Positions 1-8,267 of a stretch of DNA of 64,000 nt are shown here, piece by piece. The translations under genes were made by a program, and so were the position numbers. The notes under the pieces were generated by a model. The model was not told the origin of the DNA. It worked only from the letters and a program-made list of their open reading frames with translations, and ran no database searches. The stretch's first letter is position 1, and each line of letters starts with the position of its first letter. Origin of the DNA: JAKPAM01 sp047601745 (GTDB taxonomy: Bacteria > Pseudomonadota > Gammaproteobacteria > Burkholderiales > Burkholderiaceae_E); assembly GCA_047601745.1 (NCBI GenBank), contig JASGIS010000001.1, forward strand, positions 5,208,001 to 5,272,000. Direction: 5' to 3'.

Positions 1-111
1 TCCGCCGACCAGGCAGCCGATCGCCAGCACCAGCAGGTAGAACGTCCCGGTGAACATCTCGGCGATGCCCAGGCACAAGGCGATCAGCCACCACCAATAT
101 TGGGCTTGCAT
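1..111 (-). CDS. NfeD-like membrane protein, 5' end only
   Basis: Only the first 37 codons lie inside the window; the gene runs off the left edge. The visible peptide begins MQAQYWWWLIALCLGIAEMF and continues as one hydrophobic segment ending near a GCLVGG turn. This fits the first membrane helix of short NfeD/YbbK-type proteins, which usually sit next to an SPFH (stomatin/QmcA-like) gene that would lie outside the window. The ATG at 109-111 is preceded on the minus strand by a strong GAGGAGG ribosome site about nine bases away, so the start is well supported. The family call rests on a short hydrophobic stretch and is tentative. Confidence 0.6.
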   Translation of the reverse strand, partial: MQAQYWWWLIALCLGIAEMFTGTFYLLVLAIGCLVGG

Positions 112-193
112 CCGAATGTTCCTCCTCGTGATCGATCGGCGCGGACCCCGGCACATTCGAATCGGATGCTAACACCTCGTCGCGCCGCGGCGA

Positions 194-222
194 TTGCTGG
201 CCAGGAAAGATCAGGCTAGCAT
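194..222 (+). promoter_or_regulatory. Candidate sigma70 promoter for the binding-protein gene
   Basis: TTGCTG at 194-199 and TAGCAT at 217-222 are separated by 17 bases. They would start transcription near 229, about 23 bases before the ATG at 252, leaving room for the AGGAG ribosome site at 241-245. Both hexamers are imperfect, so this is a moderate match only. Confidence 0.35.
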
Positions 223-251
223 CGTGCGGTTAGTGAACACAGGAGCCCCTG

Positions 252-1391
252 ATGGAACGGAAGATGATCAGCGTTGTCGTCGCCGCGGCCTTGACCGCGC
301 TGGCGGGTACGGCCGGCGCGCAGACCGTCGTCAAGATCGGCCACGTCGGGCCGCTGACCGGCGGCATCGCCCACCTCGGCAAGGACAACGAGCTGGGCGC
401 GAAGATGGCGATCGACGAGCTCAACGCCAAGAAGCTGAAGATCGGCGGCCAGGAGATCAAGTTCGACCTGTTGTCCGAAGACGACGCGGCCGACCCGAAA
501 CAGGGCACGGCGGCCGCGCAGAAGCTGGTCGACGCGAAGGTCAACGGCGTCATCGGCCACCTGAACTCGGGCACGACGATTCCGGCGTCCAAGATCTATG
601 CGACCGCCGGCATCCCGCAGATCTCGCCGTCGGCGACCAATCCGAAGTACACGCAGCAGGGCTTCAAGACCGCGTTCCGCGTCGTGGCCAACGACGGCCA
701 GCTCGGCGGCTCGCTCGGCCGGTACGCGGTCGGCGAGATGAAGGCCAAGTCGATCGCCGTCATCGACGATCGCACCGCCTATGGGCAGGGCGTCGCCGAC
801 GAGTTCGCCAAGGCGGTCAAGGCGGCGGGCGGCAAAGTCGTCGGCCGCGAGTACACGAACGACAAGGCGACGGACTTCACGGCGATCCTGACCTCGCTGA
901 AGGCCAAGAAGCCCGACGTGGTGTTCTACGGCGGCATGGACGCGGTCGCCGGTCCGATGCTGCGCCAGCTCAAGCAACTGGGCATGAACGTGCGCTTCAT
1001 GGGCGGCGACGGCGTGTGCACCGAATCGCTGGCCAAGCTGGCCGGCGACGCGATGGCCGACGGCCAGGTCGTCTGCGCCGAGGCCGGCGGCGTGACCCCG
1101 GACAAGGAAGCGGCGATGACCGCGTGGCGCGCGAAGTTCAAGGAAAAGAACGGCGTCGACGTGCAGTTGTACGCGCCGTACGTCTACGACGCGGTGATGG
1201 TCATGGCCTCGGCGATGCAGAAGGCCAATTCGGTCGAACCGGCCAAGTACCTGCCCGAGCTGGCCAAGATCCACTACGACGGCATCACCGGCTCGATCGC
1301 GTTCGACGCCAAGGGCGACATGAAGGACGGCACGCTGACGTACTACACGTACAAGGCGGGCCGGCGCGACATGATGCTGGTCACGAAGTGA
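252..1391 (+). CDS. Branched-chain amino-acid-type ABC transporter, periplasmic binding protein
   Basis: A 379-residue periplasmic binding protein of the LivJ/LivK (Peripla_BP_6) family, which captures leucine, isoleucine, valine or related ligands and hands them to an inner-membrane ABC permease. Residues 1-23 (MERKMISVVVAAALTALAGT..) form a signal peptide with an AxA-like cleavage site. The mature part starts with the family-typical VKIGHVGPLTGGIAHLGKDN, then shows the SGTTIPASKIYA and IDDRTAYGQG segments that line the ligand cleft. The AGGAG at 241-245 supports the start. No permease or ATPase genes adjoin it, so it is a solitary binding protein here. The exact ligand cannot be read from the sequence; many Burkholderiales paralogues bind other small acids. 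Confidence 0.88.
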   Translation: MERKMISVVVAAALTALAGTAGAQTVVKIGHVGPLTGGIAHLGKDNELGAKMAIDELNAKKLKIGGQEIKFDLLSEDDAADPKQGTAAAQKLVDAKVNGVIGHLNSGTTIPASKIYATAGIPQISPSATNPKYTQQGFKTAFRVVANDGQLGGSLGRYAVGEMKAKSIAVIDDRTAYGQGVADEFAKAVKAAGGKVVGREYTNDKATDFTAILTSLKAKKPDVVFYGGMDAVAGPMLRQLKQLGMNVRFMGGDGVCTESLAKLAGDAMADGQVVCAEAGGVTPDKEAAMTAWRAKFKEKNGVDVQLYAPYVYDAVMVMASAMQKANSVEPAKYLPELAKIHYDGITGSIAFDAKGDMKDGTLTYYTYKAGRRDMMLVTK

Positions 1392-1397
1392 CGGCTG

Positions 1398-1416
1398 TCG
1401 GGCGATCGACGCCCGA
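1398..1416 (+). terminator. Hairpin after the binding-protein gene
   Basis: TCGGGCG (1398-1404) pairs with CGCCCGA (1410-1416) around a five-base loop, seven bases after the stop codon at 1389-1391. There is no U tract, so it is a probable but not canonical terminator. Confidence 0.45.
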
Positions 1417-1500
1417 AGGGTGAGCACGGGCACCCGCCCGGTCGAGGGCCGGACGAGTGCCCCCGTGAAGCGGCGGAATCGATCGACGGGCCGCCTCGAT

Positions 1501-1530
1501 CCGCTGCGATTCGTTCCGCTGCGATTCGTT
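1501..1530. repeat. 15-bp perfect direct duplication
   Basis: The 15-mer CCGCTGCGATTCGTT occurs at 1501-1515 and again at 1516-1530, between two convergent genes and just before the argC stop codon. It looks like a small slippage duplication in noncoding DNA. Confidence 0.8.
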
Positions 1531-1532
1531 CT

Positions 1533-2510
1533 TCACGCGGCCCGGATGCGGTGCGAGGGGCCGCCGGGCGCAAGGTGTCCGGCCGGCGACAAGCCGAGCA
1601 TCAGATCGAGGTTCTGCACCGCCGCTCCCGCCGCCCCCTTGCCCAGGTTGTCGAACACCGCGGCCAGAAGCACCTGGCCCGTCCTCGGCTGTTCGAACAC
1701 CGCGAGCCGCAATCGGTTGCTGCCGTTCAGCGCCCGGGGATCGAGCCGCAGCGCATCGACGTCATCGGCCAGTGGTTGCAGCTCGATCAGCGTTTGTCCG
1801 GCATAGCGCGCCTGCAGCGCGGCGTGCAAGCGAGCGGCCGTCACGCCGGCGGGCAACAGGCGCAGATGCAGCGCGATCGTCAACACGATGCCCTGCCTGT
1901 AGTGGCCATATGCCGGCACGAACGCCGGCGCATGCGCGAGCCCGGCATGCCGCTGGATCTCGGGCACGTGCTTATGGTTCAGGCCCAGGCCGTAGACCTG
2001 GAACGGCATCGCGGTGGCGGCGCCGGCGCCTTCATGATCCTTGAGTCCGGCCCGGCCTCGACCCGAATAGCCGGAGACGGCATGGATGACCAGCGGATAG
2101 TCCGCCGGCACCAGGCCATCGTCGAGCAAGGGCCTGAGCAACGCGAGCGCCCCCGTCGGGTAGCAACCCGGATTGCTGACGCGTCCGGCATCGGCGATGC
2201 GCTCGGCCTGCGAAGGCTCCAGTTCCGGCAAGCCATATACCCAGCCCGGTGCGGTGCGATGGGCCGAGCTCGCATCGATGACACGCACGGCCGGACGGCG
2301 GACCAGCGAGACGGCCTCGCGAGCGGCGTCGTCCGGCAAGCAGAGCAAAGCAAGGTCGCAATCGTTCAGCGCCTCGGCCCGACGGGCCGTGTCCTTGCGA
2401 TGCGCGGACGGTAATTGCAGCAGGCGCAGGTCGGCGCGCCCCGCCAGCCATTGCCGCACTTGCAGGCCGGTGGTGCCTTGGTCGTCATCGATGAAAACGA
2501 GAGGGGTCAT
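1533..2510 (-). CDS. argC: N-acetyl-gamma-glutamyl-phosphate reductase
   Basis: A 325-residue type 2 AGPR that reduces N-acetyl-glutamyl-5-phosphate to the semialdehyde with NADPH, the third step of arginine synthesis. The nucleotide-binding start reads TPLVFIDDDQGTTGLQVR, and the catalytic cysteine is Cys116 in SNPGCYPTG. The HAVSGYSGRG segment is also typical. The ATG at 2508-2510 is chosen over an upstream in-frame codon at 2558 because family homology begins there and GGAG precedes it. It stands alone, divergent from a LysR regulator 120 bases away, so that regulator may control it. The type 2 form is about 310-320 residues, matching this length. Confidence 0.9.
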   Translation of the reverse strand: MTPLVFIDDDQGTTGLQVRQWLAGRADLRLLQLPSAHRKDTARRAEALNDCDLALLCLPDDAAREAVSLVRRPAVRVIDASSAHRTAPGWVYGLPELEPSQAERIADAGRVSNPGCYPTGALALLRPLLDDGLVPADYPLVIHAVSGYSGRGRAGLKDHEGAGAATAMPFQVYGLGLNHKHVPEIQRHAGLAHAPAFVPAYGHYRQGIVLTIALHLRLLPAGVTAARLHAALQARYAGQTLIELQPLADDVDALRLDPRALNGSNRLRLAVFEQPRTGQVLLAAVFDNLGKGAAGAAVQNLDLMLGLSPAGHLAPGGPSHRIRAA

Positions 2511-2630
2511 CCGGTGCTCCGATCGGGTTCGAAGCGCATGGTGCGCCGCGCCTCGCATGCAGACCAGTTGAATCTGGCAAACTCCTCGTTCATAAATCCT
2601 GAATCGTTTGTCGACGGCGAGAATCGCACG

Positions 2631-3515
2631 ATGCGCGAAATCAACCTCGACCGCCTGCGCACGTTGCTGACGGTCGCGGACCTCGGCTCATTCGCCGCGG
2701 CGGCCAAAGCGCTTCACCTGGCACCGCCGACGGTGACGCTGCACGTGGCGCAGCTCGAAAGCCGCCTCGGAGCGCGTCTGCTGCACCGAGCGCCCGCCGG
2801 CGTGACGGCAACGTCCGCCGGCAGCCTGCTGATCGACAGGGCGCGGCGGCTGCTGGCCGAGGCCGACGATCTGCTGAAAAGCGTGCAATACCAGATCGCC
2901 GCGCGCGGCGGCCGCGTGCGATTGGGGGCGTCCACGGGCGCGCTCGCGCATCTGCTTCCGCAGGCGCTGCAGGCACTGGCCGCCCGGCATCCGGAGATCG
3001 ATGTGCAAGTCGGGGTGATGACCAGCGAGGAAGCCCTGGCGCGTCTGGCCGCCGGCAGCCTGGACATCGGCATCGTCGCGCTGCCGCAACCGGCGCTGCG
3101 CGGCCTGCGCGTCCAGGCCTGGCGCCAGGATCCGGTGCTGGCGTTCATTCCGGCCGATTGGAAACCGCCGCGATACGTGACGCCCGGCTGGCTGGCCCTG
3201 CGGCCTCTGATCGCCAATGACCGCGGAACCCGGCTCTCTCGCCAGACCGCAGAATGGTTCGCCGCGGCCGGCGAGCGGCCGCAGGCGCGAATCGAGTTGA
3301 ACTACAACGATGCGATGAAGAGTCTCGTCGCGGCCGGTTATGGCGCGGCGCTGTTGCCGCACGAAGCAGGCGCGCCGCCTCCCGATCCGCGCATCAGCAT
3401 GCGGCCGTTGCGGCCGGCGCTGTCGCGAGCGCTGGGCATTGCCCATCGAGCCAAGCCGGACGACGACGCGACGGAGACGACGCTCGGGGTCCTGCTGACG
3501 ATGAAAGAACGCTGA
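2631..3515 (+). CDS. LysR-family transcriptional regulator
   Basis: A 294-residue LysR-type regulator. Residues 1-62 form the winged helix-turn-helix (REINLDRLRTLLTVADLGSF, then AAAAKALHLAPPTVTLHVAQL), followed by a linker helix and a periplasmic-binding-like effector domain from about residue 90. It is transcribed away from argC, the usual arrangement for a LysR protein and its target, so argC is the most likely regulated gene; the effector is unknown. The ATG at 2631 is chosen because the HTH begins at residue 4; an open frame extends upstream but has no family homology. The shared intergenic region (2511-2630) should contain its operator, though I could not single out one T-N11-A box. Confidence 0.85.
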   Translation: MREINLDRLRTLLTVADLGSFAAAAKALHLAPPTVTLHVAQLESRLGARLLHRAPAGVTATSAGSLLIDRARRLLAEADDLLKSVQYQIAARGGRVRLGASTGALAHLLPQALQALAARHPEIDVQVGVMTSEEALARLAAGSLDIGIVALPQPALRGLRVQAWRQDPVLAFIPADWKPPRYVTPGWLALRPLIANDRGTRLSRQTAEWFAAAGERPQARIELNYNDAMKSLVAAGYGAALLPHEAGAPPPDPRISMRPLRPALSRALGIAHRAKPDDDATETTLGVLLTMKER

Positions 3516-3519
3516 AACG

Positions 3520-3543
3520 GATCGCCGGCGCGCGCCGGCGATC
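3520..3543 (+). terminator. 24-bp palindrome after the LysR gene
   Basis: GATCGCCGGCG (3520-3530) and CGCCGGCGATC (3533-3543) are perfect inverted arms separated by two bases, starting five bases after the LysR stop codon. It can act as a terminator hairpin between convergent lysR and ppsA. Confidence 0.5.
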
Positions 3544-3590
3544 GCCTCACCCGCGGGCCCGCTGCCGACAGGCGCCGCGGACGGATCCGG

Positions 3591-3620
3591 GCGGCACCGG
3601 CGCGCGAACGCCGGTGCCGC
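3591..3620 (-). terminator. 12-bp-arm hairpin after ppsA
   Basis: GCGGCACCGGCG (3591-3602) and CGCCGGTGCCGC (3609-3620) are perfect inverted arms around a six-base loop, eight bases beyond the ppsA stop codon at 3628. No U tract follows, but position and stem strength fit a terminator. Confidence 0.55.
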
Positions 3621-3627
3621 CGCCGGA

Positions 3628-6069
3628 TCAACCGGCCGCAGCCTCGGTCTTGGCCTTGTCCTGGTTGAACGAGGCCAGCCGCGTCCAGGTATCGACGACG
3701 GTATCCGGGTTCAGCGAGATCGACGCGATGCCCTGCGCCATCAGCCACTCGGCCAGATCCGGATGGTCGGACGGGCCCTGCCCGCAGATGCCGACGTATT
3801 TGCCGGCCTTGTTGCAGGCCTGGATCGCGCGCTGCAGCAGCGCGCGCACCGCCAGATCGCGCTCGTCGAAGCCCTCGGCGACCAGCCCCGAGTCGCGGTC
3901 CAGCCCCAGCGTCAGTTGCGTCAGGTCGTTCGAGCCGATCGAGAAGCCGTCGAAATGCTCGAGGAACTGCTCGGCCAGGATCGCGTTGGACGGCAGCTCG
4001 CACATCATGATCAGCCGCAGGCCGTTGTCGCCGCGCTTCAGGCCGTTGCGCGCCAGCAGTTCGACGACGGCGGCCGCCTCGCGCGTCGTGCGCACGAAGG
4101 GGACCATCAGCTCGACGTTGGTCAGGCCCATGTCGTTGCGCACGCGGCGCATCGCTTCGCATTCGAGTTCGAAGCACTCGCGGAAGCTCGGCGCGATGTA
4201 GCGCGACGCGCCGCGGAAGCCCAGCATCGGGTTTTCTTCCTCGGGCTCGTAGCGCGAGCCGCCGATCAGCTTGCGGTACTCGTTGGACTTGAAGTCCGAC
4301 AGGCGCACGATGACGGTCTTCGGCCAGAACGCGGCGGCGATCGTCGCGACGCCTTCGGCGACGCGCTCGACGTAGAACGCGCGCGGCGTCGCGTGGCCGC
4401 GGGCGATGCTCTCGACGGCCTTCTTCAGGTCGTTGTCGACGTTCGGGTAGTCGAGGATCGCTTTCGGGTGGATGCCGATGTTGTTGTTGATGATGAACTC
4501 GAGGCGAGCCAGGCCGACGCCGTCGTTCGGCAGTTGCGCGAAGTCGAACGCGAGCTGCGGGTTGCCGACGTTCATCATGACCTTGACCGGCACCGCCGGC
4601 ATGTTGCCGGTCTCGACTTCGGTGATCTCGGTTTCGATCAGGCCGTCGTAGATGAAGCCGGTGTCGCCCTCGGCGCATGAGACCGTGACGAACGCGCCTT
4701 CCTTCAGCCGTTCGGTCGCGTCGCCGCAGCCGACCACCGCCGGGATGCCGAGCTCGCGCGCGATGATCGCCGCGTGGCAGGTGCGCCCGCCGCGGTTGGT
4801 GACGATCGCCGATGCGCGCTTCATCACCGGCTCCCAGTTCGGGTCGGTCATGTCGGTGACCAGTACGTCGCCGGCCTGCACCTTGTCCATCTCGTTGGCC
4901 GACGCGACGATGCGCACCGGGCCGGCGCCGATCTTCTGGCCGATCGCGCGGCCGCTGGCCAGCACGTCGGACGTGCCCTTGAGCTTGAAGCGCTGCTGGC
5001 GCAGGTCGCCGGCCTGCTGCGACTTCACGGTCTCCGGACGCGCCTGCAGGATGTAGATCTTGTTGTCGCGACCGTCCTTGCCCCATTCGATGTCCATCGG
5101 GCGGTCATAGTGCTTCTCGATGATCATCGCGTAGCGGGCCAGCTCGATGACCTCGTCGTCGGACAGCGAGTAGCGGTTGCGCTGCGCCGGCGGCGTGTCG
5201 ACGGTGCGCACCGTGCGGCCGACCGAGCTCTCCTCGCTGGGCTGCGGGCCGCTGCCGTCGTTGAACTCCATGCGGATCAGCTTGCTGCCCATCTGGCGGC
5301 GGATGATCGGGAACTTGCCGGCCTGCAGCGTCTGCTTGTGGACGTAGAACTCGTCGGGGTTGACGGCGCCCTGCACGACGGTCTCGCCCAGTCCGTACGA
5401 ACTGGTGACGAACACGACGTCGGGGAAGCCGGTCTCGGTGTCGAGCGTGAACATCACGCCGGCCGCGCCCAGGTCGCTGCGCACCATCCGCTGGATGCCG
5501 GCCGACAACGCGACGGCCGCATGCACGAAACCCTTGTGCACGCGGTACGAGATCGCCCGGTCGTTGTACAGCGACGCGAACACGTGGCGGATGCGGTCGA
5601 GCACCGCGTCGATGCCCGACACGTTCAGGTAGGTCTCCTGCTGGCCGGCGAACGACGCGTCGGGCAGGTCTTCGGCCGTGGCCGACGAGCGCACGGCGAC
5701 CGAGATCTCGGCGCCGGATTCGGCGACGAGCTGCTCGTAGTGCTCGCGGATCTGGCTCTCGAGCGCCGGCGGCAGCGGTGCCTCGACGATCCACTGGCGG
5801 ATCTGCGCGCCGCACTCGGCCAGCGCCTTTACGTCCTCGATGTTCAGGCCTTCGAGGCGCTGGGCGATCCGCTCGGTCAGCTTGTTGTGATCGAGAAACG
5901 CGCGGAAGGCCTCGGCCGTGGTCGCGAAACCGCCGGGCACCCGAACGCCGGTGGCGCTGAGCTGGCTGATCATCTCCCCGAGCGAGGCATTCTTGCCGCC
6001 GACCGTATCGACATCGGTCATTCGCAATTCCTCGAACGGGACGACGAGTCGTCCTGCGAACTGGTTCAT
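3628..6069 (-). CDS. ppsA: Phosphoenolpyruvate synthase (pyruvate, water dikinase)
   Basis: An 813-residue PEP synthase that converts pyruvate, ATP and water to PEP, AMP and phosphate, the entry step of gluconeogenesis from pyruvate. The N-terminal ATP-grasp-like part carries VGGKNASLGEM and EISVAVRSSATAEDLPDASF. The phosphohistidine swivel domain has GGRTCHAAI with catalytic His432. The C-terminal PEP-utilizer barrel ends with GICGQGPSDHPD, containing the acid/base cysteine. Two in-frame ATGs exist, at 6078 and 6069; I prefer 6069 because an AGGA lies eight bases upstream of it. It is divergent from ppsR, its regulatory kinase/phosphorylase, which fits known post-translational control on the swivel-domain threonine. 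Confidence 0.95.
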   Translation of the reverse strand: MNQFAGRLVVPFEELRMTDVDTVGGKNASLGEMISQLSATGVRVPGGFATTAEAFRAFLDHNKLTERIAQRLEGLNIEDVKALAECGAQIRQWIVEAPLPPALESQIREHYEQLVAESGAEISVAVRSSATAEDLPDASFAGQQETYLNVSGIDAVLDRIRHVFASLYNDRAISYRVHKGFVHAAVALSAGIQRMVRSDLGAAGVMFTLDTETGFPDVVFVTSSYGLGETVVQGAVNPDEFYVHKQTLQAGKFPIIRRQMGSKLIRMEFNDGSGPQPSEESSVGRTVRTVDTPPAQRNRYSLSDDEVIELARYAMIIEKHYDRPMDIEWGKDGRDNKIYILQARPETVKSQQAGDLRQQRFKLKGTSDVLASGRAIGQKIGAGPVRIVASANEMDKVQAGDVLVTDMTDPNWEPVMKRASAIVTNRGGRTCHAAIIARELGIPAVVGCGDATERLKEGAFVTVSCAEGDTGFIYDGLIETEITEVETGNMPAVPVKVMMNVGNPQLAFDFAQLPNDGVGLARLEFIINNNIGIHPKAILDYPNVDNDLKKAVESIARGHATPRAFYVERVAEGVATIAAAFWPKTVIVRLSDFKSNEYRKLIGGSRYEPEEENPMLGFRGASRYIAPSFRECFELECEAMRRVRNDMGLTNVELMVPFVRTTREAAAVVELLARNGLKRGDNGLRLIMMCELPSNAILAEQFLEHFDGFSIGSNDLTQLTLGLDRDSGLVAEGFDERDLAVRALLQRAIQACNKAGKYVGICGQGPSDHPDLAEWLMAQGIASISLNPDTVVDTWTRLASFNQDKAKTEAAAG

Positions 6070-6408
6070 CTGGAACATCCTGTCATGGTTGGAAATCGAT
6101 ATGCTGTAGGCAGCGTCTTCGGTTCGAGGCGGTCGGCCGCGCGACGACGCTGGCTGCAGGACACCGGGATTCGGGGATGGCGTTGACGATGATCGGAGCG
6201 ATGGTCGGAGGAAGATCGTGGCCGCCGCCGGATCGGTCCGGACGGTCGGCGACAGGGTATCGATGACCATGCGGATTTTACTTCGCGTGCCGGCTTTTGG
6301 CCTGTCCGAACGCCCTGCCCGGTATCCGATTCGAGGCCGATCGTCGATAATTTCACGAAATCGACCCGGAACACCGGATCCGTCCCACGCCGAGCCAATG
6401 CCTTCGCC
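6070..6408. other. Divergent ppsA-ppsR control region
   Basis: This 339-base gene-free interval must hold both promoters. On the plus strand GATAAT at 6346-6351 could be a -10 element for ppsR, overlapping a 12-bp palindrome ATTTCACGAAAT at 6350-6361. On the minus strand TAAAAT at 6280-6275 could be a -10 for ppsA, giving a leader of about 200 bases. Neither has a convincing -35 box, so activators may be needed. I see no coding signal here. Confidence 0.35.
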
Positions 6409-7356
6409 ATGCCTCCTCCACCGCTGAGCCCCGATATGCTGCCGGCCTCCAACCTTTCTCAGACCGGCCTGCCGTCGCTTCCTGACATGCCGGGGCTGCC
6501 GGGCCGGGGGGCCGATGCCGCCTCGGCGCTGGCGGCGATGCCCGGCGGCCACCACGACCGCACGGTGTTCTACGTGTCGGACGGCACCGGCATCACGGCG
6601 GAAACGTTCGGCCAGTCGCTGCTCGCGCAGTTCGACCGCGTCAAGTTCCGCCAGGTGCGCCTGCCTTTCGTCGACACGCTGCAAAAGGGACACGAAGCGC
6701 TGTACCGGATCGAGCAGCAGGGACGCAGCGACGGCGTGCGGCCGATCGTGTTCAGCACGCTGGTCAACACCGAGATCAACGGCGTCGTGCGCCAGGCCAA
6801 CGCGATGTTCCTGGACCTGTTCGCGTCGTTCGTCGAGCCGCTCGAGAAGGAGCTGGACGTCGCGTCGACGCACAATATGGGGCGCTCGCACACGCTGGTC
6901 GACACCGAGCGCTACAACCAGCGGATCGCCGCGATCAACTACTCGCTCGCGCACGACGACGGCCAGTCGCACGCCGACCTGAGCCAGGCGCAGGTGATCC
7001 TGGTCGGCGTGTCGCGCTGCGGCAAGACGCCGACCAGCCTGTACCTGGCGATGCAGCACGGGATCCGCGCGGCCAACTATCCGCTGATCCCCGAAGACTT
7101 CGACCGCCGCAAGCTGCCCGACGCGCTGCAGCGCTTCAAGAGCAAGCTGTTCGGGCTGACGATCGCGCCGGATCGGCTGGCCGAGGTGCGCAACGAACGC
7201 CGCCCGAACAGCCGCTATGCGTCGCTGGAGAACTGCCGCTACGAGGTCGCCGAGGCCGAGTCGATGATGCGCCGCGAGGGGATCCGCTGGCTGTCGACGA
7301 CGACCAAATCGATCGAGGAGATCGCGACGACGGTGCTGCAGGTGCTCGACCTGTGA
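6409..7356 (+). CDS. ppsR: PEP synthetase regulatory protein (ADP-dependent kinase/Pi-dependent phosphorylase)
   Basis: A DUF299-family regulator that switches PEP synthase off by ADP-dependent phosphorylation and on again by phosphate-dependent dephosphorylation. The family core begins at about residue 50 with TVFYVSDGTGITAETF, and the nucleotide-binding loop is GVSRCGKTPTSLYLA. The pairing with divergent ppsA confirms the target. The start is uncertain: from the ATG at 6409 there is a 43-residue Pro/Gly/Ala-rich leader not typical of the family, while the in-frame ATG at 6538 (MPGGHHDRTVF) gives the usual length of about 270. None of the candidate ATGs has a clear ribosome site. Confidence 0.88.
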   Translation: MPPPPLSPDMLPASNLSQTGLPSLPDMPGLPGRGADAASALAAMPGGHHDRTVFYVSDGTGITAETFGQSLLAQFDRVKFRQVRLPFVDTLQKGHEALYRIEQQGRSDGVRPIVFSTLVNTEINGVVRQANAMFLDLFASFVEPLEKELDVASTHNMGRSHTLVDTERYNQRIAAINYSLAHDDGQSHADLSQAQVILVGVSRCGKTPTSLYLAMQHGIRAANYPLIPEDFDRRKLPDALQRFKSKLFGLTIAPDRLAEVRNERRPNSRYASLENCRYEVAEAESMMRREGIRWLSTTTKSIEEIATTVLQVLDL

Positions 7357-7391
7357 CCCGGTAACGGCGACCGGATCGGCGGCGGATGCCA

Positions 7392-7409
7392 CGACCGGTT
7401 CGCCGGTCG
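7392..7409 (+). terminator. Stable tetraloop hairpin between ppsR and trmH
   Basis: CGACCGG (7392-7398) and CCGGTCG (7403-7409) form seven pairs closed by a TTCG loop, between convergent genes. It could terminate ppsR transcripts, and the reverse reading could serve the opposite gene. Confidence 0.4.
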
Positions 7410-7463
7410 GCCCGGCGACGGTTCTTCACCCGTCCAGCCGCTCCTCTCCCGTCAGCGCACTCT

Positions 7464-8267
7464 TCACCCGTCCGCGCGCGGGTCGCCGCGCTGGCGCCAT
7501 TGCTCGTACAGGCAGACGGCAGCGGCGCTCGAGACGTTCAGCGACTCGATGCCCGGCTGCTGCGGGATCGCCACCCGCTGCACGCGGTCGGCCAGGATCA
7601 CCGGATCGACGCCCGCGCCTTCGTTGCCGAACACCCAGACGCGCGGCGCGCGCAGGTCGGTCGCGAACAGCGGCCGGGCATCGTGCAGCGCGGTCGCCGT
7701 CGCGGTCAGCGCGCAGACGGCGCGCAGCGCCGCCCAAGTCACGCCTTCGTGGATCTCCAGCGCGAAATGCGCGCCCATGCCGGCGCGCAGCACCTTGGGC
7801 GACCAGCACGCGGCCGATCCCGGAGCGAGCGCGACCCGGCCGATCCCGACCGCCGCGCAGGTGCGCAGGATCGTGCCGACGTTGCCCGGATCCTGCAGGC
7901 GGTCCAGATACACGCAGTCTTCGTCGATGCGCGCCGGCCAGTCGGTGACCGGCGTCGGCACGATCGCGGCGACACCGATGCCGTGCTCGAGCTGGCTCAG
8001 CTCGCCGAACAGCGAATCGGTCACGTGCCAGGTCCGCGCCGCCGGCGCGCGCAGCAGCGCGCCGACCTCGGCATCGTCGAGCGCCGCGTCGCTGACGATC
8101 AGCGTCTCGAAGCCGCCCCGCCATTGCAGCCAGGCCTGGCACAGATGGATGCCCTCGAGCAGCGTCCGTTGCTGGCGCCTGCGTTCGCGCGCCGAACCGG
8201 CCAGCGCGACGCATTCGCGCCAGCCGCGGTTGTCGCGCGAAACGATCCGCTTGGGCGCGCCGGTCAT
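7464..8267 (-). CDS. TrmH/SpoU-family RNA 2'-O-methyltransferase
   Basis: A 267-residue SPOUT-class methyltransferase that transfers a methyl group from SAM to a 2'-hydroxyl of rRNA or tRNA. The three SpoU motifs are present: motif 1 LDRLQDPGNVGTILRT, motif 2 VWVFGNEGAGV and motif 3 IPQQPGIESLNVSSAAAV, which form the deep trefoil knot. The N-terminal 90 residues resemble the substrate-binding domain of the RlmB/TsnR subgroup (RRQQRTLLEGIHL). The ATG at 8265-8267 overlaps the rnhB stop by one base (TGATG), implying translational coupling. The exact modified nucleotide cannot be inferred. Confidence 0.85.
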   Translation of the reverse strand: MTGAPKRIVSRDNRGWRECVALAGSARERRRQQRTLLEGIHLCQAWLQWRGGFETLIVSDAALDDAEVGALLRAPAARTWHVTDSLFGELSQLEHGIGVAAIVPTPVTDWPARIDEDCVYLDRLQDPGNVGTILRTCAAVGIGRVALAPGSAACWSPKVLRAGMGAHFALEIHEGVTWAALRAVCALTATATALHDARPLFATDLRAPRVWVFGNEGAGVDPVILADRVQRVAIPQQPGIESLNVSSAAAVCLYEQWRQRGDPRADG

